Shown: positions 51,455 to 62,569 of the stretch, piece after piece
Layout: every line of letters starts with the position of its first letter
Numbering within the stretch: the stretch's first letter is position 1
Assembly (NCBI RefSeq): GCF_040869045.1
Contig: NW_027137035.1
Location: forward strand, 124,001 to 188,000
DNA length: 64,000 bases
From: Eurosta solidaginis
Lineage: Eukaryota > Arthropoda > Insecta > Diptera > Tephritidae
Reading direction: 5' to 3'
Program-made: the position numbers and the translations under genes
Notes under the pieces: model-generated
What the model was told of the DNA's origin: nothing
The model's database searches: none
What the model saw: only the letters and a program-made list of their open reading frames with translations

Positions 51455-53682
51455 AACTATCTCAAAAATTATCGCTCTGATGCAAACAACTGCTGAGTTA
51501 TCTACTTAAATTTGTTGAACAAAACGACTTACGTATTTTAAGCATGCTAACCTTTAGCCCGGTAAGCAAATTAAAAAAAAACGCAATATGTAGGCTACAC
51601 GAGAACGGAGACGTCGAGTAACCAAAACAAATGCCTTAAACAAATTCGTACACGTTATTTATCAATTTAACTCTAGAATTAAAGGATATACAACGAGAAA
51701 CAATGTTTGATAACCTTTAAACAGTTTTAATAACTATCTCAAAAATTATCGCTCTGATGCAAACAACTGATGAGTTATCTACTTAAATTTGTTGAACAAA
51801 ACGACTTACGAATTTTAAGCATGCTAACCTTTAGCCCGGTAAGCAAATTAAAAAAAAACGCAATATGTAGGCTACACGAGAACGGAGACGTCGAGTAACC
51901 AAAACAAATGCGTTAAACAAATTCGTACACGTTATTTATCAACTTAACTCTAGAATTAAAGGATATACAACGAGAAACAACGTTTGACAACCTTTAAACA
52001 GTTTTAATAACTATCTCAAAAATTGTCGCTCTGATGCAAACAACTGATGAGTTACCTACTTAAATTTGTTGAACAAAACGACTTACGTATTTTAAGCATG
52101 CTAACCTTTAGCCCGGTAAGCAAATTACAAAAAAAAACGCAATATGTACGCTACACGAGAACGGAGCCGTCGAGTAACCAAAACAAATGCGTTAAACAAA
52201 TTCGTACACGTTATTTATCAATTTAACTCTAGAATTAAAGGATATACAACGAGAAACAACGTTTGACAACCTTTAAACAGTTTTAATAACTATCTCAAAA
52301 ATTGTCGCTCTGATGCAAACAACTGATGAGTTATCTACTTAAATTTGATGAACAAAACGACTTACGTATTTTAAACATGCTAACATTTAGCCCGGTAAGC
52401 AAATTAAAAAAAAAAACGCAATATGTAGGCTACACGAGAACGGAGACGTCGAGTAACCAAAACAAATGCGTTAAACAAATTCGTACACGTTATTTATCAA
52501 TTTAACTCTAGAATTAAAGGATATACAACGAGAAACAACGTTTGACAACCTTTAAACAGTTTTAATAACTATCTCAAAAATTGTCGCTCTGATGCAAACA
52601 ACTTATGAGTTATCTACTTAAATTTGATGAACAAAACGACTTACGTATTTTAAACATGCTAACCTTTAGCCCGGTAAGCAAATTAAAAAAAACGCAATAT
52701 GTAGGCTACACGAGAACGGAGACGTCGAGTAACCAAAACAAATGCGTTAAACAAATTCGTACACGTTATTTATCAATTTAACTCTAGAATTAAAGGATAT
52801 ACAACGAGAAACAACGCTTGACAACCTTTAAACAGTTTTAATAACTATCTCAAAAATTATCGCTCTGATGCAAACAACTGATGAGTTATCTACTTAAATT
52901 TGTTGAACAAAACGACTTACGTATTTTAAGCATGCTAACCTTTAGCCCGGTAAGCAAATTTAAAAAAAAAACGCAATATGTAGGCTACACGAGAACGGAG
53001 ACGTCGAGTAACCAAAACAAATGCGTTAAACAAATTCGTACACGTTATTTATCAATTTAACTCTAGAATTAGAGGATATACAACGAGAAACAACGTTTGA
53101 CAACCTTTAAAGAGTTTTAATAACTATCTCAAAAATTGTCGCTCGGATGCAAACAACTGCTGAGTTATCTACTCAAATTTGTTGAACAAAACGACTTACG
53201 TATTTTAAACATGCTAACCTTTAACCCGGTAAGCAAATTAAAAAAAAAACGCAATATGTAGGCTACACGAGAACGGAGACGTCGAGTAACCAAAACAAAT
53301 GCGTTAAACAAATTCGTACACGTTATTTATCAATTTAACTCTAGAATTAAAGATATACAACGAGAAACAACGTTTGACAACCTTTAAACAGTTTTAATAA
53401 CTATCTCAAAAATTGTCGCTCTGATGCAAACAACTGATGAGTTATCTACTTAAATTTGATGAACAAAACGACTTACGTATTTTAAACATGCTAACCTTTA
53501 GCTCGGTAAGCAAATTAAAAAAAAAAACGCAATATTTAGGCTACACGAGAACGGAGACGTCGAGTAACCAAAACAAATGCGTTAAACAAATTCGTACACG
53601 GTATTTATCAATTTAACTTTAGAGTTAAAGGATATACAACGAGAAACAACGTTTGACAACCTTTAAACAGTTTTAATAACTA
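51455..53682. repeat. Domain F 8-monomer block, copy 1
   Basis: Marks in order: ATTATCGC with CTGCTGAG, and CAATGTTTGATAACC; CAACTTAACTC; AATTACAAAA with GTACGCTAC and GAGCCGTCG; TTTGATG with ACATTTAGCC; AACTTATGAG with ACGCTTGAC; AAATTTAAAA with ATTAGAGG and AAAGAGTTT; GCTCGGATG with CTGCTGAG and TTTAACCCGG; TTTGATG with AGCTCGG, CGGTATTT and CTTTAGAGTT. The order is repeated at 56740-58967 and begins again at about 62570. Confidence 0.82.
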
Positions 53683-56600
53683 TCTCAAAAATTGTCGCTC
53701 GGATGCAAACAACTGCTGAGTTATCTACTCAAATTTGTTGAACAAAACGACTTACGTATTTTAAACATGCTAACCTTTAACCCGGTAAGCAAATTAAAAA
53801 AAAAACGCAATATTTAGGCTACACGAGAACGGAGACGTCGAGTAACCAAAACAAATGCGTTAAACAAATTCGTACACGTTATTTATCAATTTAACTCTAG
53901 AATTAGAGGATATACAACGAGAAACAACGTTTGACAACCTTTAAAGAGTTTTAATAACTATCTCAAAAATTGTCGCTCGGATGCAAACAACTGCTGAGTT
54001 ATCTACTCAAATTTGTTGAACAAAACGACTTACGTATTTTAAACATGCTAACCTTTAACCCGGTAAGCAAATTAAAAAAAAAACGCAATATGTAGGCTAC
54101 ACGAGAACGGAGACGTCGAGTAACCAAAACAAATGCGTTAAACAAATTCGTACACGTTATTTATCAATTTAACTCTAGAATTAAAGATATACAACGAGAA
54201 ACAACGTTTGACAACCTTTAAACAGTTTTAATAACTATCTCAAAAATTATCGCTCTGATGCAAACAACTGATGAGTTATCTACTTAAATTTGTTGAACAA
54301 AACGACTTACATATTTTAAGCATGCTAACCTTTAGCCCGGTAAGCAAATTAAAAAAAACCGAATATGTAGGCTACACGAGAACGGAGACGTCGAGTAACC
54401 AAAACAAATGCGTTAAACAAATTCGTACACGTTATTTATCAATTTAACTCTAGAATTAAAGGATATACAACGAGAAAAAACGTTTGACAACCTTTAAACA
54501 GTTTTAATAACTATCTCAAAAATTGTCGCTCTGATGCAAACAACTGATGAGTTATCTACTTAAATTTGATGAACAAAACGACTTACGTATTTTAAACATG
54601 CTAACCTTTAGCCCGATAAGCAAATTAAAAAAAAACGCAATATGTAGGCTACACGAGAACGGAGACGTCGAGTAACCAAAACAAATGCGCTAAACAAATT
54701 CGTACACGTTATTTATCAATTTAACTCTAGAATTAAAGGATATACAACGAGAAACAACGTTTGACAACCTTTAAACAGTTTTAATAACTATCTCAAAAAT
54801 TGTCGCTCTGATGCAAACAACTAATGAGTTATCTACTTAAATTTGTTGAACAAAACGACTTACGTATTTTAAGCATGCTAACCTTTAGCCCGGTAAGCAA
54901 ATTAAAAAAAAAAAAACGCAATATGTAGGCTGTACGAGAACGGAGACGTCGAGTAACCAAAACAAATGCGTTAAACAAATTCGTACACGTTATTTATCAA
55001 TTTAACTCTAGAATTAAGGGATATACAACGAGAAACAACGTTTGACAACCTTTAGACAGTTTTAATAACTATCTCAAAAATTGTCGCTCTGATGCAAACA
55101 ACTGATGAGTTATCTACTTAAATTTGATGAACAAAACGACTGACGTATTTTAAACATGCTAACCTTTAGCCCGGTAAGCAAATTAAAAAAAAAACGCAAT
55201 ATGTAGGCTACACGAGAACGGAGACGTCGAGTAACCAAAACAAATGCGTTAAACAAATTCGTACACGTTATTTATCAATTTAACTCTAGAATTAAAGGAT
55301 ATACAATGAGAAACAACGTTTTACAACCTTTAAACAGTTTTAATAACTATCTCAGAAATTGCCGCTCTGATGCAAACAACTGCTGAGTTATCTACTCAAA
55401 TTTGTTGAACAAAACGACTTACGTATTTTAAACATGCTAACCTTTAGCCCGGTAAGCAAATTAAAAAAAAAAAACGCAATATGTAAGCTACACGAGAACG
55501 GAGACGTCGAGTAACCAAAACAAATGCGTTAAACAAATTCGTACACGTTATTTATCAATTTAACTCTAGAATTAAAGGATATAGAACGAGAAAAAACGTT
55601 TGACAACCTTTAAACAGTTTTAATAACTATCTCAAAAATTGTCGCTCTGATGCAAACAACTGATGAGTTATCTACTTAAATTTGATGAACAAAACGACTT
55701 ACGTATTTTAAACATGCTAACCTTTAGCCCGATAAGCAAATTAAAAAAAAAAGCAATATGTAGGCTACACGAGAACGGAGACGTCGAGTAACCAAAACAA
55801 ATGCGCTAAACAAATTCGTACACGTTATTTATCAATTTAACTCTAGAATTAAAGGATATACAACGAGAAACAACGTTTGACAACCTTTAAACAGTTTTAA
55901 TAACTATCTCAAAAATTGTCGCTCTGATGCAAACAACTAATGAGTTATCTACTTAAATTTGTTGAACAAAACGACTTACGTATTTTAAGCATGCTAACCT
56001 TTAGCCCGGTAAGCAAATTAAAAAAAAAAAAACGCAATATGTAGGCTGCACGAGAACGGAGACGTCGAGTAACCAAAACAAATGCGTTAAACAAATTCGT
56101 ACACGTTATTTATCAATTTAACTCTAGAATTAAAGGATATACAACGAGAAACAACGTTTGACAACCTTTAGACAGTTTTAATAACTATCTCAAAAATTGT
56201 CGCTCTGATGCAAACAACTGATGAGTTATCTACTTAAATTTGATGAACAAAACGACTGACGTATTTTAAACATGCTAACCTTTAGCCCGGTAAGCAAATT
56301 AAAAAAAAAAACGCAATATGTAGGCTACACGAGAACGGAGACGTCGAGTAACCAAAACAAATGCGTTAAACAAATTCGTACACGTTATTTATCAATTTAA
56401 CTCTAGAATTAAAGGATATACAATGAGAAACAACGTTTTACAACCTTTAAACAGTTTTAATAACTATCTCAGAAATTGTCGCTCTGATGCAAACAACTGC
56501 TGAGTTATCTACTCAAATTTGTTGAACAAAACGACTTACGTATTTTAAACATGCTAACCTTTAGCCCGGTAAGCAAATTAAAAAAAAAAAAACGCAATAT

Positions 56601-56739
56601 GTAAGCTACACGAGAACGGAGACGTCGAGTAACCAAAACAAATGCGTTAAACAAATTCGTACACGTTATTTATCAATTTAACTCTAGAATTAAAGGATAT
56701 ACAACGAGAAACAACGTTTGACAACCTTTAAACAGTTTT
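53683..56739. repeat. Domain F linker with two f1-f3 cassettes
   Basis: Two GCTCGGATG/CTGCTGAG/TTTAACCCGG monomers, one carrying ATATTTAGG, are followed by ACATATTTT/CCGAATATG, CGATAAGC/GCGCTAAAC, and two f1-f2-f3 cassettes 1116 bp apart (AACTAATG at 54819 and 55935). This spacing matches the 1115 bp at 49823-50938. The pair as a whole is shifted by 4996-4997 bp, about 18 monomers. Confidence 0.78.
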
Positions 56740-58967
56740 AATAACTATCTCAAAAATTATCGCTCTGATGCAAACAACTGCTGAGTTATCTACTTAAATT
56801 TGTTGAACAAAACGACTTACGTATTTTAAGCATGCTAACCTTTAGCCCGGTAAGCAAATTAAAAAAAAACGCAATATGTAGGCTACACGAGAACGGAGAC
56901 GTCGAGTAACCAAAACAAATGCGTTAAACAAATTCGTACACGTTATTTATCAATTTAACTCTAGAATTAAAGGATATACAACGAGAAACAATGTTTGATA
57001 ACCTTTAAACAGTTTTAATAACTATCTCAAAAATTATCGCTCTGATGCAAACAACTGATGAGTTATCTACTTAAATTTGTTGAACAAAACGACTTACGTA
57101 TTTTAAGCATGCTAACCTTTAGCCCGGTAAGCAAATTAAAAAAAAACGCAATATGTAGGCTACACGAGAACGGAGACGTCGAGTAACCAAAACAAATGCG
57201 TTAAACAAATTCGTACACGTTATTTATCAACTTAACTCTAGAATTAAAGGATATACAACGAGAAACAACGTTTGACAACCTTTAAACAGTTTTAATAACT
57301 ATCTCAAAAATTGTCGCTCTGATGCAAACAACTGATGAGTTATCTACTTAAATTTGTTGAACAAAACGACTTACGTATTTTAAGCATGCTAACCTTTAGC
57401 CCGGTAAGCAAATTACAAAAAAAAACGCAATATGTACGCTACACGAGAACGGAGCCGTCGAGTAACCAAAACAAATGCGTTAAACAAATTCGTACACGTT
57501 ATTTATCAATTTAACTCTAGAATTAAAGGATATACAACGAGAAACAACGTTTGACAACCTTTAAACAGTTTTAATAACTATCTCAAAAATTGTCGCTCTG
57601 ATGCAAACAACTGATGAGTTATCTACTTAAATTTGATGAACAAAACGACTTACGTATTTTAAACATGCTAACATTTAGCCCGGTAAGCAAATTAAAAAAA
57701 AAAACGCAATATGTAGGCTACACGAGAACGGAGACGTCGAGTAACCAAAACAAATGCGTTAAACAAATTCGTACACGTTATTTATCAATTTAACTCTAGA
57801 ATTAAAGGATATACAACGAGAAACAACGTTTGACAACCTTTAAACAGTTTTAATAACTATCTCAAAAATTGTCGCTCTGATGCAAACAACTTATGAGTTA
57901 TCTACTTAAATTTGATGAACAAAACGACTTACGTATTTTAAACATGCTAACCTTTAGCCCGGTAAGCAAATTAAAAAAAACGCAATATGTAGGCTACACG
58001 AGAACGGAGACGTCGAGTAACCAAAACAAATGCGTTAAACAAATTCGTACACGTTATTTATCAATTTAACTCTAGAATTAAAGGATATACAACGAGAAAC
58101 AACGCTTGACAACCTTTAAACAGTTTTAATAACTATCTCAAAAATTATCGCTCTGATGCAAACAACTGATGAGTTATCTACTTAAATTTGTTGAACAAAA
58201 CGACTTACGTATTTTAAGCATGCTAACCTTTAGCCCGGTAAGCAAATTTAAAAAAAAAACGCAATATGTAGGCTACACGAGAACGGAGACGTCGAGTAAC
58301 CAAAACAAATGCGTTAAACAAATTCGTACACGTTATTTATCAATTTAACTCTAGAATTAGAGGATATACAACGAGAAACAACGTTTGACAACCTTTAAAG
58401 AGTTTTAATAACTATCTCAAAAATTGTCGCTCGGATGCAAACAACTGCTGAGTTATCTACTCAAATTTGTTGAACAAAACGACTTACGTATTTTAAACAT
58501 GCTAACCTTTAACCCGGTAAGCAAATTAAAAAAAAAACGCAATATGTAGGCTACACGAGAACGGAGACGTCGAGTAACCAAAACAAATGCGTTAAACAAA
58601 TTCGTACACGTTATTTATCAATTTAACTCTAGAATTAAAGATATACAACGAGAAACAACGTTTGACAACCTTTAAACAGTTTTAATAACTATCTCAAAAA
58701 TTGTCGCTCTGATGCAAACAACTGAACTACTTAAATTTGATGAACAAAACGACTTACGTATTTTAAACATGCTAACCTTTAGCTCGGTAAGCAAATTAAA
58801 AAAAAAAACGCAATATTTAGGCTACACGAGAACGGAGACGTCGAGTAACCAAAACAAATGCGTTAAACAAATTCGTACACGGTATTTATCAATTTAACTT
58901 TAGAGTTAAAGGATATACAACGAGAAACAACGTTTGACAACCTTTAAACAGTTTTAATAACTATCTC
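56740..58967. repeat. Domain F 8-monomer block, copy 2
   Basis: Same order as 51455-53682. The CAATGTTTGATAACC mark lies 5288 bp after its equivalent (51701 to 56989). The last monomer has a 7-bp loss giving AACTGAACTAC near 58721, which creates a 61-codon open frame, not a gene. Confidence 0.82.
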
Positions 58968-61900
58968 AAAAATTATCGCTCTGATGCGAACAACTGATGA
59001 GTTATCTACTCAATTTTGTTGAACAAAACGACTTACGTATTTTAAACATGCTAACCTTTAGCCCGGTAAGCAAATTAAAAAAAAACGCAATATGTAGGCT
59101 ACACGAGAACGGAGACGTCGAGTAACCAAAACAAATGCGTTAAACAAATTCGTACACGTTATTTATCAATTTAACTCTAGAATTAAAGGATATACAACGA
59201 GAAACAACGTTTGACAACCTTTAAACAGTTTTAATAACTATCTCAAAAATTGTCGCTCTGATGCAAACAACTGATGAGTTATCTACTTAAATTTGATGAA
59301 CAAAACGACTTACGTATTTTAAACATGCTAACCTTTAGCCCGGTAAGCAAAATTAAAAAAAAAACGCAATATGTAGGCTACACGAGAACGGAGACGTCGA
59401 GTAACCAAAACAAATGCGTTAAACAAATTCGTACACGTTATTTATTAATTTAACTCTAGAATTAAAGGATATACAACGAGAAACAAAGTTTGACAACCTT
59501 TAAACAGTTTTAATAACTATCTCAAAAATTTTCGCTCTGATGCAAACAACTTCTGAGTTATCTACTCAAATTTGTTGAACAAAACGACTTACGTATTTTA
59601 AACATGCTAACCTTTAGCCCGGTAAGCAAATTAAAAAAAAAACGCAATATGTAGGCTACACGAGAACGGAGACGTCGAGTAACCAAAACAAATGCGTTAA
59701 ACAAATTCGTACACGTTATTTATCAATTTAACTCTAGAATTAAAGGATATACAACGAGAAACAACGTTTGACAACCTTTAAACAGTTTTAATAACTATCT
59801 CAAAAATTATCGCTCTGATGCAAACAACTGATGAGTTATCTACTTAAATTTGTTGAACAAAACGACTTACGTATTTTAAGCATGCTAACCTTTAGCCCGG
59901 TAAGCAAATTAAAAAAAAAAACGCAATATGTAGGCTACACGAGAACGGAGACGTCGAGTAACCAAAACAAATGCGTTAAACAAATTCGTACACGTTATTT
60001 ATCAATTTAACTCTAGAATTAAAGGATATACAACGAGAAACAACGCTTGACAACCTTTAAACAGTTTTAATAACTATCTCAAAAATTATCGCTCTGATGC
60101 AAACAACTGATGAGTTATCTACTTAAATTTGTTGAACAAAACGACTTACGTATTTTAAGCATGCTAACCTTTAGCCCGGTAAGCAAATTTAAAAAAAAAA
60201 CGCAATATGTAGGCTACACGAGAACGGAGACGTCGAGTAACCAAAACAAATGCGTTAAACAAATTCGTACACGTTATTTATCAATTTAACTCTAGAATTA
60301 AAGGATATACAACGAGAAACAACGTTTGACAACCTTTAAACAGTGTTAATAACTATCTCAAAAATTATCGCTCTGATGCAAACAACTGATGAGTTATCTG
60401 CTTAAATTTGATGAACAAAACGACTTACGTATTTTAAACATGCTAACCTTTAGCCCGATAAGCAAATTAAAAAAAAAACGCAATATGTAGGCTACACGAG
60501 AACGGAGACGTCGAGTAACCAAAACAAATGCGCTAAACAAATTCGTACACGTTATTTATCAATTTAACTCTAGAATTAAAGAATATACAACGAGAAACAA
60601 CGTTTGACAACCTTTAAACAGTTTTAATAACTATCTCAAAAATTGTCGCTCTGATGCAAACAACTAATGAGTTATATACTTAAATTTGTTGAACAAAACG
60701 ACTTACGTATTTTAAGCATGCTAACCTTTAGCCCGGTAAGCAAATTAAAAAAAAAAAGCAATATGTAGGCTACACGAGAACGGAGACGTCGAGTAACCAA
60801 AACAAATGCGTTAAACAAATTCGTACACGTTATTTATCAATTTAACTCTAGAATTAAAGGATATACAACGAGAAACAACGTTTGACAACCTTTAAACAGT
60901 TTTAATAACTATCTCAAAAATTGTCGCTCTGATGCAAACAACTGATGAGTTATCTACTTAAATTTGATGAACAAAACGATTTACGTATTTTAAACATGCT
61001 AACCTTTAGCCCGGTAAGCAAATTAAAAAAAAAAACGCAATATGTAGGCTACACGAGAACGGAGACGTCGAGTAACCAAAACAAATGCGTTAAACAAATT
61101 CGTACACGTTATTTATCAATTTAACTCTAGAATTAAAGGATATACAATGAGAAACAACGTTTGCAACCTTTAAACAGTTTTAATAACTATCTCAAAAATT
61201 GTCGCTCTGATGCAAACAACTGCTGAGTTATCTACTCAAATTTGTTGAACAAAACGACTTACGTATTTTAAACATGCTAACCTTTAGCCCGGTAAGCAAA
61301 TTAAAAAAAAAACGTAATATGTAAGCTACACGAGAACGGAGACGTCGAGTAACCAAAACAAATGCGTTAAACAAATTCGTACACGTTATTTATCAATTTA
61401 ACTCTAGAATTAAAGGATATACAACGAGAAACAACGTTTGACAACCTTTAAACAGTTTTAATAACTATCTCAAAAATTATCGCTCTGATGCAAACAACTG
61501 ATGAGTTATCTACTTAAATTTGTTGAACAAAACGACTTACGTATTTTAAGCATGCTAACCTTTAGCCCGGTAAGCAAATTTAAAAAAAAACGCAATATGT
61601 AGGCTACACGAGAACGGAGACGTCGAGTAACCAAAACAAATGCGTTAAACAAATTCGTACACGTTATTTATCAATTTAACTCTAGAATTAAAGGATATAC
61701 AACGAGAAACAACGTTTGACAACCTTTAAACAGTTTTAATAACTATCTCAAAAATTGTCGCTCTGATGCAAACAACTGATGAATTATCTACTTAAATTTG
61801 ATGAACAAAACGACTTACGAATTTTAAACATGCTAACCTTTAGCCCGGTAAGCAAATTAAAAAAAAACGCAATATGTAGGCTACACGAGAACGGAGACGT

Positions 61901-62569
61901 CGAGTAACCAAAACAAATGCGTTAAACAAATTCGTACACGTTATTTATCAATTTAACTCTAGAATTAAAGGATATACAACGAGAAACAACGTTTGACAAC
62001 CTTTAGACAGTTTTAATAACTATCTCAAAAATTGTCGCTCTGATGCAAACAACTGATGAGTTATCTACTTAAATTTGATGAACAAAACGACTGACGTATT
62101 TTAAACATGCTAACCTTTAGCCCGGTAAGCAAATTAAAAAAAAAAACGCAATATGTAGGCTACACGAGAACGGAGACGTCGAGTAACCAAAACAAATGCG
62201 TTAAACAAATTCGTACACGTTATTTATCAATTTAACTCTAGAATTAAAGGATATACAATGAGAAACAACGTTTTACAACCTTTAAACAGTTTTAATAACT
62301 ATCTCAGAAATTGTCGCTCTGATGCAAACAACTGCTGAGTTATCTACTCAAATTTGTTGAACAAAACGACTTACGTATTTTAAACATGCTAACCTTTAGC
62401 CCGGTAAGCAAATTAAAAAAAAAAAACGCAATATGTAAGCTACACGAGAACGGAGACGTCGAGTAACCAAAACAAATGCGTTAAACAAATTCGTACACGT
62501 TATTTATCAATTTAACTCTAGAATTAAAGGATATACAACGAGAAACAACGTTTGACAACCTTTAAACAG
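58968..62569. repeat. Domain F mixed monomers and f1-f3 variants
   Basis: About thirteen monomers: ATTATCGC with GATGCGAAC, TTTGATG with TTATTAATTT, ATTTTCGC with AACTTCTGAG, ACGCTTGAC and AAATTTAAAA types, CGATAAGC/GCGCTAAAC, then an f1-f2-f3 series (f1 near 60640 with TTATATACTT and without GGCTGT) and an f2-f3 pair from about 62020. It is a shuffled set of the monomer types seen earlier in domain F. Confidence 0.7.

Noticed and set aside
58712..58897. 61-codon open frame
   Set aside because: Created by a 7-bp loss near 58721 that brings an upstream ATG into frame. It is a chance product of a damaged monomer.
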